The notes beneath the pieces were generated by a model. The model did not search any database, was not told the origin of the DNA, and worked only from the letters and a program-made list of their open reading frames with translations. The position numbers were made by a program, and so were the translations under genes. This document shows, piece by piece, positions 26,501 to 37,870 of a stretch of 64,000 nucleotides of DNA (the first letter of the stretch is position 1; each line of letters begins with the position of its first letter). Source of the DNA: Gavia stellata (taxonomy: Eukaryota; Chordata; Aves; Gaviiformes; Gaviidae); contig NC_082603.1 of assembly GCF_030936135.1 (NCBI RefSeq), positions 17,080,880 to 17,144,879 of the forward strand. Direction: 5' to 3'.

Positions 26501-29500
26501 CCTTTTATGCCACACCCCTGCTCAGAGCTTTGTTACTCTAGTCCTCATAAGTACTTACTTGGATCAAGTTTTATCGACTGCCTTGCTGGATACCACCGAG
26601 GATCTGTAAGACCATACATAATTGTGTGATATACAATGTTTGTTTTAAATCATCCACTATTATAATGAATGCAATACAACAAGATAAGATTTAGTTTAAG
26701 ATTTTTAGGAATATTTATTCAACCTGAGTATGTGTGAGAAGTTATGCAGCAGAAAAAATACAAAGGTGTATCAGGATAGTATAAAAAAATGATACTGAAA
26801 TCTCACTGTGATTGCATTCATGTGCAGGTTACTTAGCATTACGTGTGTGTACATCACATGTTTCAAATTATGTAATTTTTCTCCTATTTATAGACTGGAT
26901 ATTCTGATGTGATGTGAACTGCTGCAAAAGTTATACTCACATAATTTATGGAACATCAATCTGATCTCCCTAATTGTCGCGTTTGGTTCCACCTAGGCAA
27001 CAAAAAATATTGTATGTGTAAGATGCATATTTTGAAAGACAACTACTAGGTGTAAGACCATACAAGCAGAAATGTGACTCAAACAATGTAACAGTATAAG
27101 TTTGTTACAGATGCCTAGGATTGGTGTGGATGATTCAAAGTACTTCTCACAGGGAAAAGGGAGGACAATTTGTGGCGCTTGTTTCAGACACAGCTTCTCT
27201 AGCAGTGATCAAGAGCTACGACAACAGCAGTGACAGTTTGATGGCTTATGAGTGAGTAAAGGCACAACTGGCAGCATCTTAGTGAAGCAGCTGAAGTTGT
27301 GCTCTTTGCCCAAAAGCTCCTTCTGGAAAAGGGCTGAAGTACTTTGTAGCCAGTATGAAGTATGCATAATTGTTGCCTCTTCAGTGGCCAAAGAAAGGCT
27401 ATCAGGAGATTAAATACCCTTCATAAACACTAAGTTTAGTTAAGGAAAAATTAGTAATTTTTAAATAGTCACCTAGCATTTTAAACAGATTTTTGTTTTA
27501 CCTTATCTAGGAAGCATAGCTGTTTCTTTGTCTTCCAATCAAGGATTTCCACCTGATAGGACACAAAATGATAATTACTAATTATTGGCTAAATAATCTC
27601 TAAACTCTTAGTTGATTCCCAAATTAACAATCATTTTTCAGAGTGAGACACCGTTTTTCTCTGATCTGTGGACTGTATTAAAAACAATTCTGATGATGTG
27701 CTCAAGAGACAGCTTTAATCATAGCCAGGCTCTCAAAGCACTCAATTTGCAAAAAAAATAATATTCTTGCCAAATACATTGTCTTCCTGAATATATTCAG
27801 AAGCAGAAGTAGCTAACTTGTTAATCAAAACACATTGATCTGGGGTATTTTCTTCTGCTAGAGCAAAAGGAACAAATAAGGGATAGAGATGTTTCACAGG
27901 AATCACTAAGGAACGGAATTTTTATGCTTTGTAAAACTAGAAAGGCAGTTTGAGAAAAAAAATTAAATGTGCATATATATGCATGTAAGCAAACATTCTG
28001 AGTACGTACAGCTTGAAAATTAATGTGCATTGTTCCCAGAATATTTGAATTGTAAAGAGAGTGGAAAACATTGGCGGACATAACAGATGCAGCTAAAGAT
28101 CTGGACTTCACAAATCCTTAAAAGGTTGTTATAGGAATATTCAGTGTTACTCTTGCCTCTCAGGTCACCTGTATTAGTAACAATATATTAGCATTTTCTA
28201 TTCCAAGCAGTGGTTTAGCTACAGCTCTGAAAAGGAAAGAGCAGTTTATTTCCGTGATCAAATGGCACTTTGGCAAAAGGTTATGATTTTAATCAACGGC
28301 CAAGCAGAAAAGTCCCCAGAGGTTTCAAAGCCCAGTTGCAGCAGGCTAGCAAAACCTAAAATACAGCGATGGTGTTTTAATTGAATTTGTTCTCATCAAA
28401 CACTTTGTAATGGAACTTTGTGGTATAGCTACGAGTGAAACACTAAATGATTGGGACTATCATTACTTAGTACCAAAAGAGTTTGCTGTTGTTTTTTTTA
28501 AATAAACATCTAGCATTAATTATGTTTGGTATTAACTGGCCAAGAGGATAGATTAACATTAGACTTTAAATATGATTCCTTACTAAAAATAGGAGTCACA
28601 GTCCAGTATCCTTCTAACAGGGTTGCTTTGAAGAGATCACTTGGTTAAAGTGTCTTGTTCCCTTCTTTTACTTGTCCCAAATTGTTCTTTCTCTATCGGT
28701 GCAGCAATGGAGCACTTCAGCTCCAGCCAGAAATATAAAATCTGATCTCCACAAGGAATACTAATGCAGTGATATTTTCTACTTGTGCGTTGTAAATTCT
28801 AAGTGGGACATCAAGGGAGGTAAGCACTTCTCCTCCTTTGTTATAGGTAATGAATGTGTGACAGATTATTGGGATATTGTATGTTTCCTCTTCATTTTTT
28901 GTATTTGAAATAACACAAATTTCAAGTTTTAATGTCTCTGTTTGTGGGACATCTCCATCGGAAAGCAAAAGAAGTGGATTCACTTCCCAGAGGGCTATTC
29001 TTGAAATACAGCCTTCTGACTCTTCCACAGGACAAGTACTGTGGGGGCTGTAAACCATTTTTTGTCCCTTCTGATGTTGAGTTCCTACAAGGGTTATTGA
29101 AACCTTTGGTGTATCTCAAAGCTCTTGTGCCAATGAATACCACTGGGCTGCCCTACAGACTGCAGCAGGGCCCACAGCTTTAGCAGTCTCTTTCCCGTTC
29201 CATACCCACTCCTAGCATATACATATTGGATCAGAATCCCCCCAGGGGCAGGTTTTAGTCTATGGCCTTCAGTGGCTGTACTACAGAAATCTTCTCCAGG
29301 CCAATTACAGAGTGGTTTGAATATCTTTCTGCCACCTACGCTCTTTTAATTGGGTTATTCTCATTATGTACAAGGCCAGACTGAAAATTATAGAGCATTT
29401 TCTTTTGTTCTGTGGTTTTCATGGGAGTGGCTGTACAGAAATTTAAGTACTTCTGTGAACCTTTGGAATCAGTGTGGAAAACAAACAAATCATCCAAGAT

Positions 29501-32500
29501 CTTCTATAGTGTTATTTGGTTACATTCCAGCATGTCTCTTTGAAGTGCCAAACTGACATACCTGCCTGTACTGGCCCATTTCTTCAAACACCTAAAGGGA
29601 GCCTATAGACATGATGGATCCAGACTCTTCTTGAAGGTGCACAGTGATAACGGTGAGAGGCAATGGACACCAGTTGCAATATGGGAAAATCCAATCAGAT
29701 ACAAGGAAATTTTTTTACCATGAGCTTGGCCAAACATTGGATCAAGTTGCCTGAAGAGGATGTGGAATCTCCATTTTTGGAGGTATTTAAAACTGGACTG
29801 GACAAGACCCAATGCCATTTGATCTAGTTGTATCTGCTTTGAGCAGGAGTTGAACTACATGACTTCCAGAAGTCCCTTGCAACCCAAATTATTCAATGTT
29901 TCTATATTTTTTTTGGACACCCATTCCTGAACTTCAAACATTTCAGTTACTTTCATTACTTTCAAGATCTAAGCAAATATCAAACATTCTTTCCCTTTTC
30001 AGAAAAACGGACATAGGAACATAGCTTTAGATTCCACTCGAGCCCATAGAAAGTTGTGTGATGACAGAGTGAAAACAAGGTGACAGTTTCCTCTTAGCTG
30101 TATCAGAACATCCCCCAGTGTTTAGATGTTCCCAGCATAAGGAACAGAAAAGCCTGCTCCAAGGCAAATGTTATCTATCTTTTCTGAACATAATGGCCAA
30201 TCACATGAACCCACGTAGAACTGAACACAGTGTTTCCAGTCTTCAGGCGCACCACCAAGTCAGTTAATGTATTGGTTGGCAACAGCTTTTAGATACCCAG
30301 CAATCTGTTCTTGGAACACTTACTGATGGGTATCATCCCTTTCAAATGTGATAACTATCATGGAAATACTGACACACTTACCATGTCTGTGCATCTTGGA
30401 AGTTTTATTTGTAGCCATTTGTACTCAGCAGATTCAGTAAACTGTAGCTGAGTGAGATTTTGTGAGCACTGGCATAAGCATATATTGTATTGATTTCTTT
30501 TTAAATTACTCAGTAAAAAAAAATTGCTTATTTTACAGTCTATGAACCAACCAGCCTGAGAGAGAGTAATGCAGATTGAATTAATTCTCCCTGAACTATT
30601 AGAGTGCTTACATAAGTCAGGTTCCTTGAATTTAACACTAATAAAATTCAGGGCTGCCACAGTCCTAATTAAATCTTTCTAAGCATTTTATTTTTCCTAT
30701 GGAGTTAGTCATTTTCTCTATCTCCTTAGAATTTTCTGGTATACTGTGTTGCTCCTGAAAGAAGTAAGCGTGCGTTAGTGTGATCTCACACTAGGGCATA
30801 TCAAGAATAACTTTCTTGAAGTCAATAGAGTTAAGCCAAAGGGAAATTGCTGTAAGTGTACTTACACTGAAAACTATGTGCTGCTGCTGCTGCTACAAAC
30901 GCCTTTCAGTCTGAAATTTCCCTTGCACAGGAATGTACAAACTGTTGCAGAGGATGAGTCTAAGGATCCATCTAGAATAGTATCTTTCTTTCCGATACAG
31001 CCAGCAGCAGGTGACTCAGAAAAACTAATAAAACAGGGCAAGAATGTAGTGACTGGGGAGAAGGGAGGAGACAGACACAGAGACTGTGATTTTCCTGCAC
31101 CAGAAGTGCTGTCCTTGTATTTAATAGCTTTGCATGGATTTTTCCTCAATTAGTTTATCCACTTGCCTTTTAAACCTGTGTAAACTTTTTGCATGCACAG
31201 TGTCCTGAGGTGGGGAGTTCCATAGCTTAGCCACATGCTGCATGAGGAATTCCCAAAGCAGAATCAAGGCAAATGTTTAACGACAAAGTGAAATTTCATC
31301 ATCTTACCTGTGGAGTGCTGTACCTTATTCTGTAAGTAGTCCAGCTAAGTGAAGCCTTACCTCTCTGAAGCTATTGGCTTATATTTCATGAGACTAGAGT
31401 CTTATTACATTATTTCACTGTGTATAAAGAGAGGAGATACAGTGACACCCATAATCAAAAGGTTTTATACAGTTAAATTTCACTTTTGTAGAATTTAGTT
31501 GTCTGACATTTAAAAGTTCACAAGACACACACTAGGTACTTACTCCTCAGCTTCCTGAGTTCTGCTCCTATGCAAGTCAATGAGAACCACCATCTGAACT
31601 GTGCTGAAACTCAGTACATTTTTATTTCTTCCACCTGTTTCAGATTTGTTAGTTAGGCATGCTTGCATCTAAATCCTTGAGGACTGTGATCCAGTAAGCA
31701 TCTTTATCCCAAGGTCAGCTCAATGCACAGCATTTAGATTGTTTCTGAATTAAACTAAACTGTCAACAGGGGAGATGATCTAGTTCTTTGTGCTTTATCT
31801 GTAATGGTTAGACACACTGCCAGGAAGTGGGAAAATTAGACTGTCTTCTGCCATTCCTCACTCCTCCCGTAGAAGGCTTGGGTCACCAAGGAATGAATAA
31901 AGGATCCAAGAGAGACTAAAAAGTACAGGCAGGAGAGGACAGGATTGTATTCCAGTGAAAAGGGCAGTCTCCTACCAAAAAGAAATCCTGAATTCCTGTC
32001 TCTCTGGGCTGCTTCAAGCACTGCTCCCTTCCGTTGTCATTCTGTTCACCATTTCCCTACAGTGGATGTCTTTTGGGATACCACACAGTGAAGTAAACTT
32101 GGATACCTTAACCAAATCATCATATCCACTCTTGGAGCTGGGTGCCTAACATGAAGGTATGGCAAAGGCCAAGTCGCTTTGTGGACCTGGACCTGAGGAT
32201 GGTAACAGGTGTAGAGCTACAAATGGTCTTCCTTCAGAAAGACAAATCCACTTATATAATTCACAGGGGATAAAATAAGTCTGTGTAAGAATGGTCAGGA
32301 AGGAAAGGAAGGTGTATTCCCTTGGAGCGGGAGGTTGGTTTATTTTTCAAAAAATGGAAGAGCTGTTAGAGATTCATGCTTTCACGGTGAATTCTGGCTC
32401 TTGAAAGTCTTTGAAAGCTTTCCAGCTTTTACTAGCATGACATCTTACAGGAGGATACACAAGATGGGAAAGGAACCTGCACCAGTTAATACTGACTCTG

Positions 32501-35500
32501 GATAGTTAGTTACACCGGCTAACACAGAGCCACACATTGCCAATTTCCCAGGCATACTGAAGAGTCACCTCATTCACTGAGTATCACTGTCACTATGAAG
32601 CAGACCAGAGTGCCCCCATCTTAGAGCCAAAGCCAGCTTTGACTCAACACTAAGTAGACATCCAGGTTTTTCAACACCATTGCATAGCCTTTTCCACGTG
32701 CAAGAGAATATTCATTGCCTCAGGGCTTTAGTTTATGGTGATTATTTTCTACAATGACAATATTCAGCTAGAAGAGGTTTATAAATTCTTTGTTAAATCA
32801 CAGTAATTTCTTTGCATCAGCACTGTGATTTGCAGTGTTGAACTTCAGTATCTATAGTTCCATTACTACTCTTCATGGATCATTTGGTGTATGGATATCA
32901 GAATGTACATCCAGTGTATGCTTTTGACATGGAATTGAAGAGACTGAAGAGAGAGATTTTTTCCTTATTTTTTACCTAGAGGTATCAAGGATGGGTCTGC
33001 TGTCTTTTGACCAGGAAGGAAGACTGGAAGCCCTGGGAAGTTTGCAGCCCTTATACTGACAGGTGAACTCACAAGATTTGTATTAATTTTTTGAAATATA
33101 CTTCAAAGAAGTCCATTAATTTTTCTAAAATAAAACTTCAGATTTCAAATGTAGCTTTCAGATTTTGAGTAGCTCCAGGTACTTCCTGCCAAGTAATGTT
33201 TTACTATCATATTTTCCTATACAAAATTAAAAGTTTCTCTCTCAAACTCCATAGAAGAAAAGAACAAATTCCTGTCTTTTAAGTGAAACAGCACAACTGA
33301 GTGTAGAAAATGTTGGTAATTGTGTGGAGAAGTGGTGAGGGAAGAGAAAGGGAGAATGTTTTTCCCTATCATCTCATCTCTTTTCTGTGATAATAATCTT
33401 ATGTGTTACTTGTGAAAACAGAGCAAGCAGATGTCTTCAAATAGCAGGGTAATTTTCAGCAGTGTCCCTTTAAATGACTGTTCAAATATCTCATATGTGG
33501 TTTTGTCTTGTTCAGGCAGATACAGAATCCTGGAGGATACAGAATCTTAAAATCCTCTGCAGTCCTGCTTTTGGCACTTGCTCTCAGTGCTCTTACTTGA
33601 TGAGGCTTTAGACAGCATAGCTCTGAGTGGGAGAAACCTTTGTAACAGGAGCTGTGACATCTCAGCAATGCTAGCTAGGCAGCAGTCATGCCCCCCTTGC
33701 ATTCAGAGGGTTTTCATCACAGTCAGAAGGGGACGAAACTTTAAATGCCAGCAAGGGGGGCCAGTACATTATTGCTTTTAGACTGTACTGCATATGTCAG
33801 TTCAATCTGTCCTCAGGGAGTGAAGACTCCAAAACATTTTTGGTTATCACTGCTCACAAAAGGCTCTTCCCATCCAGACCTGTTAAGGAAGCAAAAGTAC
33901 AACTGCGGCTCTTATGACACTAATTCTCTACGGTATGAGTGTATTTGTTCAAGTATCTTTCCCCTAGGAAGTCAGAGTGCCATACTATTTTCTTTATATG
34001 AAACGGTTTTGAAGACCTAAACCTGTCAAGTAGAAAGAAAGGGTAGAATTCATTAGCATAATTTCAGAGCTCTCTACTACAGACATTTATATCTGAGCAT
34101 GACACATAGACATTCTTTGTATGGAAAGGAGAAGAACAGGCACTTTTAAGATAAACTGTATCATAAGCTCTGAAACACATCTAAAATAGGTCAGAAGAGT
34201 TGTTCTGTAATCAATTTGGAGAAATGAGCACTCCTAGAGAATATTAATTATCTAGATACAAGTCTCTATTATAAATCTCTAAATTTTCGGAGGTGAACCT
34301 CCTCAAATTATCAGGTGCAGTACTTTCAGGTATGCACATACTACTTTAAACAGTAGTTGTTCTTGCTAAGCTACTCCTGAGCTATTAGTGATAAAAAAGC
34401 TGAGGTGAAATTAGAAACATACCAATACCTGAAGTAAACAAGACCTATTCTAGCATTATTACGGAATAAGAAATGTAGAAGCAGCCATCGAGACATCGTT
34501 CTAGGAGCACAGCAACCTGACTTTGCATATCAGTTCTAATACAGACATCTCATAAGTAGAGGGAGATCACTCAGCCACTCTGGGATTTTTTGCTGTCCGT
34601 CCATTAGGTCCAGCATTCTTTGGCTTAATTAGGTGGCTGCTCATAATTCTTGGTACTAAGTTTGAACACAGCCAATTCAAAATAAGGAGTTAAAGGTACT
34701 TCCAAAGCTGAATCTGCCTTTCACTGGCTTCTGAAGAGTCACTTTAATACAATGTTGCCTATTTTTTAAATGTTTCTGTCTTTAGCTGTGCTGAGAAAGA
34801 CTCTCATAAAGAAAAGGAAGGGAATTAGCAGCCAGTGTCGTAGCGCTCACAGTCATAGAATCATTTAGGTTGGAAAAGACCTTTAAGATCATTGAGTCCA
34901 ACTGCTAACCTAGCACTACCAAGTCCACCACTAAACCATGTCCCTAAGGCCACATCTACACATCTTTTAATACCTCCAGGGATAGTGACTCAACCACTTC
35001 CCTGGGCAGCCTGTTCCAATGCCTGACAACCCTTTCAGTCAGCCTGATATTCTTGCCCATCTTTTTGTAGGTCTGTTCACCAAAGAGTAATTTTATTCAT
35101 GGATAAGGGAGAGGACCTTCCTACATACTCAGGAACCTATGAAATTGATTGTCTACTAAGCATGATCCAATGCACAAACTCAGCAAAACAAGAAGATATA
35201 TTCCACCAATAAACCTCTGCTAAACTTCTAACAGTCATAGTCTAAAAAATTCAGACAGCGACAGTTTGGTGATTGTAAAGCATTTCGTGATTCTTATAAG
35301 GAAGCACCACAGAAGAGCAATAAAGGGTAAATGGTTTAGAGATGTACAGGGAAATGTGCAGAACTATACAGTATCTCAAACAGGGAATGTTAATGTTTGT
35401 ACACCAATAGAGATTCCCACCCTCGCCCCCCAGGAAGCACTGGGAGATGTGGGACACTTACCTTCTCTCTTTTGATAGCTCAGTTTTGAATGCATGGTGG

Positions 35501-37547
35501 GGAAATGCAATTCAGAATTCAAATTTATTTAATTTATAACAGAAAGCAAATCAATGGGGAGAACAGCGCAGAAAGTGATATGCAACAGCACTGCTCAGTG
35601 CTACCTGGGCTGTCTTTGTCTACATCCTACACCCTGAGTCAGCTCAGACACACACTGGATGAGCTAGGCAAATCTGTTTCCACCCATTATCTACTGTACA
35701 GAGAAAAGGACTAAGACATACAAGGCTGACATGTAAATTCATGACGCATTCTGAGTTTGGATTAGTGTTGCTTAGGCACAGGATCTTGATTTATGACTTA
35801 AAGACCTGTACCTGCTGTTATTGTTTCGCCTAGCAAGATGGAGCAGGTCATTCCACTTTCTTGTGTTTGTCTGCAAAATCGGGTAACAATAATGTTGTCG
35901 GTGCTTCTGAGGTCTTCTAGTAACAAGTGCTATTCAGAAGTTCGGTACAGCTAAGGCAGAAGAGCAAACCTGCAGACCAGACAATGACCGAAGACATTCA
36001 GGAGGGTAATACACATGTGCCTGCTCCCACATTTGGATCTCACAAGAGTTTGGAACATTGGTAGAAAAGCAGGAGGCAGTGAAAAGCTTGGTTGTTTTTC
36101 CCTAAAAAAACCACCAGGGAGGTCAACACTGCAGAGGAAAAGGCACGGTGCAGGTGCCTACCTCACACCCACAAGAGCTAGAGACAGCTTATTTTGCTGA
36201 ATTCTCAGTGGTGTCCAAAACACTTTTATAGCTTTGAAAAGCAAAATCTGAACTTTGAGCTCATGGTAAGTAACTAGAGGAGCAGGTGGTTTTCAGATTG
36301 TTTTAGATTCTGTTAATGTTATAACCACAATTGTTTCATATTTTGCATGGGGAGGAGGAATTGTGTTCATTTTTAGGCGAGTCATGCTGGAGAAACTGAA
36401 GCGTAAGTCTGCAGAAATACATTCAGGATTGCTGCCATTTAGCTCGTACTGACCTGTTTTTTTAATACAAGCCACTCTTAAGAATGTCTCTGTTGGCCAG
36501 CCTAACTAACTCTAGCAAAGAGTTGGCGTGGCTGTTTATGTAAGTTGATGAGATACGTTACCCTTCACGCTCCCAGGTGCATGTTACTCTGCACTTTCTG
36601 CACGCACAAGGAAGGACCTGACTGTACTCAACTCCGTCTGGCTGGTTTTTATTTCCCACGCAGGACTCGAACGCCCGGTGGGCGCGGAGGGCCGGCGGAG
36701 CCCGCCTGGGGCGGGGGCCGCGGGCGCCGCTCGCCTTCGCTCCTCCGCGCCGGACGGTGCGCGCTGCGCCGCCGAGGGCAGCCGCGCTGGGAGCCGGGCC
36801 AGGGCACCGACTGCCTCGCCGGCTCCCTGCCGCCGAGCCGAGCCGCGCCGAGCCGAGCCGCGCCGCGCCGCGCCGCCCCAGGGCACGCCTGCACCGGGCT
36901 GGAAGGCTCAGCCGGACGGCTCTCGGCGAGGCGCACAGCGGCGGGCGACAGGGTCTTCCAAGAAGTTGGGGACAGGAGGTGCCGAGAACATTCCTCGCTC
37001 TCGCTCTTTCCGTACGGCTGGGATGCGCTGCCAGACCCACCCCGGCAGGCTGACCACGGCTCTGCCCTCGGGAGGAGCCGCGGGGAGCCCAGAGCCTCGC
37101 GGCGCCTCCGCGGACCGCCGAGAGCCCGCCTGGAGCCCGGGGCCACCCCCCACCCCCCCGGGGCCACGTCCGAGGACCACCGGGGACGCGGAGGAGAGGA
37201 GCGGCGAGGGGAACGTGCCCGGGGAAGGGAAGGGAAGGACGGGGCGGGCGGGGGCCGCTTCTGCCCCCTCGCCCCGAGGAAAGCCCGGCGACCGTCGTGC
37301 CCCCCCGGCTCCCTCCGCCCGGCGCCGGCGGCGGTCACTTGCCTTGGCAGACCCGGGAGCGGACAGCTCCGGCTCCCCGGTACTTCAATGCAGATGGAGG
37401 GGGAAGAGAGAGGAGTCCGCCGGGACCCCGGGCAGCCCCGTCCGCCGGCGGCGGGATGCTGCGGCGCCCGGCCCGGGCTCGCCCCGTCCGCCCCCCGCCC
37501 CCGGCGCTGCCCGCACCCACCTCGAAGAAGCCGGCTCTGCCGCCCAT
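14467..37547 (-). CDS. TECR: Trans-2,3-enoyl-CoA reductase-like protein (TECR family), complete, 13 exons, 312 aa
   Basis: TECR does the last step of the very-long-chain fatty acid elongation cycle in the ER membrane: NADPH-dependent reduction of trans-2-enoyl-CoA. Exons in transcript order: 37547-37521, 27554-27504, 26992-26941, 26603-26559, 25226-25123, 23079-22964, 22845-22740, 18239-18167, 18079-18036, 16634-16577, 15850-15762, 14744-14699, 14594-14467. All phases join, giving 312 residues against 308 in human TECR. The first ~90 residues are the ubiquitin-like N-terminal domain ([37 protein letters not shown]). The rest is the multi-pass steroid-5-alpha-reductase-type domain with [30 protein letters not shown], the catalytic-tyrosine motif CPNYTYE (Y252/Y254) and the C-terminus RMPIIPFLL. 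By eye it is about three-quarters identical to human TECR and much further from TECRL. Human TECR lies on chromosome 19, so whether this is a paralogue or a relocated orthologue is open. It appears intact. Confidence 0.95.
14699..14744 (-). CDS. TECR: TECR-like exon 12
   Basis: This encodes [15 protein letters not shown] plus the first base of Val. The acceptor is GCCAAAACAG, with a poor polypyrimidine tract, and the donor CCAG|GTGAGT. Confidence 0.93.
15762..15850 (-). CDS. TECR: TECR-like exon 11, catalytic NYxYE motif
   Basis: This encodes [20 protein letters not shown] and then VSCPNYTYE. The acceptor is TAATCTATAG and the donor TATGAG|GTATGT. The tyrosines of NYTYE include the residue reported as catalytic in this family. 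Confidence 0.98.
16577..16634 (-). CDS. TECR: TECR-like exon 10
   Basis: This encodes [19 protein letters not shown] plus the first base of Gly. The acceptor is TTTTTCTTGCAG and the donor AATG|GTAAAA. GNFSIH is a TECR hallmark. Confidence 0.95.
16827..16866. repeat. AT-rich inverted repeat (hairpin/cruciform)
   Basis: TATATATGATATGATAT meets its mirror complement ATATCATATCATATATA across an ATATAT centre, giving an almost perfect palindrome of about 40 bases. It lies in a TECR-like intron. Confidence 0.8.
18036..18079 (-). CDS. TECR: TECR-like exon 9
   Basis: This encodes [14 protein letters not shown]. The acceptor is TTTTTTTTATAG and the donor TTCTG|GTAGGT. It is a short exon within a membrane helix, and its position matches TECR (YGAQQVKLALAIF). 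Confidence 0.93.
18167..18239 (-). CDS. TECR: TECR-like exon 8
   Basis: This encodes [20 protein letters not shown] and then YTPP. The acceptor is CTGTTTTTCAG and the donor CCTT|GTAAGT. It matches human [24 protein letters not shown]. Confidence 0.98.
22740..22845 (-). CDS. TECR: TECR-like exon 7
   Basis: This encodes [20 protein letters not shown] and then [15 protein letters not shown], the most conserved block of the reductase domain. The acceptor is CTGTTTCTAG and the donor GTGAAG|GTAAAT. Confidence 0.98.
22964..23079 (-). CDS. TECR: TECR-like exon 6
   Basis: This encodes [20 protein letters not shown], a membrane helix, and then [18 protein letters not shown]. The acceptor is CTTTTTGCAG and the donor GTTAA|GTAAGT. 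Confidence 0.97.
25123..25226 (-). CDS. TECR: TECR-like exon 5
   Basis: This encodes [20 protein letters not shown] and then [14 protein letters not shown]. The acceptor is CCTTCTCAG and the donor ACGACG|GTGAGC. It is the end of the ubiquitin-like domain and the run-in to the first membrane helix. Confidence 0.97.
26559..26603 (-). CDS. TECR: TECR-like exon 4
   Basis: This encodes [14 protein letters not shown] with split codons at both ends. The acceptor is GGTCTTACAG and the donor CCAA|GTAAGT. It matches human PQWYPARQSLRLDPK. Confidence 0.95.
26941..26992 (-). CDS. TECR: TECR-like exon 3
   Basis: This encodes [17 protein letters not shown] and the first base of Tyr. The acceptor is TTGCCTAG and the donor TTAT|GTGAGT. 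It matches human VEPHATIAEIKNLFTKT, in the ubiquitin-like domain. Confidence 0.93.
27504..27554 (-). CDS. TECR: TECR-like exon 2
   Basis: This encodes [17 protein letters not shown] (17 codons, phase 0 at both ends). The acceptor is GTCCTATCAG and the donor GATAAG|GTAAAA. It matches human TECR VEILDAKTREKLCFLDK. The 5' edge is uncertain by about two bases. Confidence 0.92.
29585..29900 (+). repeat. Diverged CR1 LINE fragment
   Basis: CR1-like order: CACCTAAAGGGAGCCTATAG, ATTTTTGGAGGTATTTAAAA, CTGGACTGGACAAGACCC, GAGCAGGAGTTGAACTACAT, and CCCTTGCAACCCAAATTATT near the 3' end. It is clearly older than the copy at 7945. Confidence 0.8.
31145..31260. repeat. Possible ancient CR1-like interspersed fragment
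   Basis: The stretch around CAGTGTCCTGAGGTGGGGAG and TTCCATAGCTTAGCCACATG resembles a widely scattered amniote repeat (TCCTGTGGCAATGAGTTCCA-type). The assignment is from memory of the pattern only. Confidence 0.4.
34856..35060 (-). repeat. CR1 LINE 3' end, minus orientation
   Basis: It starts AGAATCATTTAGGTTGGAAA and runs through CACTAAACCATGTCCCTAAG and CTGGGCAGCCTGTTCCAATG, the reverse complement of the CR1 3' end seen at 7945-8347. It is 5'-truncated. Confidence 0.93.
37521..37547 (-). CDS. TECR: TECR-like exon 1 (start codon)
   Basis: ATG followed by GGRAGFFE and the donor GAG|GTGGGT gives nine codons in phase 0, in the CpG island. It joins in frame to VEILDW of exon 2, where human TECR has MKHYE then VEIL. 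No in-frame ATG lies just upstream. The choice is inferred from frame, donor and CpG context, since this short N-terminus is not conserved. Confidence 0.65.
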
Positions 37548-37600
37548 CCTGCGGGCTGCTGCCGCCACCGCGGCACCTTCCCCGGGCCCCCGCGCGGCGG

Positions 37601-37605
37601 CCAAT
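37601..37605. promoter_or_regulatory. CCAAT box (NF-Y-type, GGCCAATCAGG)
   Basis: A full NF-Y consensus lies 54 bases upstream of the inferred TECR-like start codon on the minus strand. NF-Y works in either orientation. This supports a promoter here, although the 5' UTR would be short. Confidence 0.5.
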
Positions 37606-37870
37606 CAGGCGGCGCCCGCCCCCCGCGGGGGGGCTCCCGGCGGCAGCGCCGGGCGGGGGAGGCGGCGCCCGGACCCCCCGCCCCGCCCCGGGCCGCGGCC
37701 GCTGCCCGGCGGAGCGCGTCGGGCGGCTGCTAGAGCAATTCCTTGCGAAGCCAGCAGCGGTACCCGGGCAGCCTGCAGCAGTGCGGGGCACCGCCGGCAC
37801 CTCGCACGAGCCAAGTCCTGCGGCTCCCGGTGTGCCAAAGCTGCGGGAGAAGACCGACCGCCTGGAGTGA

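Larger units (their letters stand above)
14595..27503 (-). other. TECR: TECR-like introns 2-12
   Basis: The gaps between exons 2 and 13 are introns: 14595-14698, 14745-15761, 15851-16576, 16635-18035, 18080-18166, 18240-22739, 22846-22963, 23080-25122, 25227-26558, 26604-26940 and 26993-27503. I see no further coding exon or clear transposon in them. The only notable structure is an AT palindrome at 16827-16866. The open frames at 19231-19632 and 24320-24742 show no splice, domain or conservation support. Confidence 0.75.
27555..37520 (-). other. TECR: TECR-like intron 1 (about 10 kb)
   Basis: This is a large first intron with no coding signal. It contains an old CR1 fragment (29585-29900), a possible ancient CR1-like piece (31145-31260) and a minus-strand CR1 3' end (34856-35060). 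From about 36650 it turns into the GC-rich island around exon 1. Confidence 0.7.
36650..37870. promoter_or_regulatory. TECR: CpG island at the TECR-like promoter
   Basis: G+C and CpG content jump sharply here and fall back after about 37870. The island covers exon 1 and its upstream side. It holds GGCCAATCAG (NF-Y/CCAAT type) at 37599-37608, Sp1-like GGGGCGGG runs and a GCCGA/GCCGC pentamer repeat at about 36831-36877. Very long open frames on both strands here follow from the lack of AT-rich stops. Confidence 0.85.

Noticed and set aside
36545-37870. Very long overlapping open frames on both strands (up to 441 and 383 codons) in the GC-rich region
   Set aside because: They are open in several frames at once because the CpG island lacks AT-rich stop codons. 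The translations are Ala/Pro/Gly/Arg runs with no domain, and they overlap the real TECR-like exon 1 on the other frame or strand.
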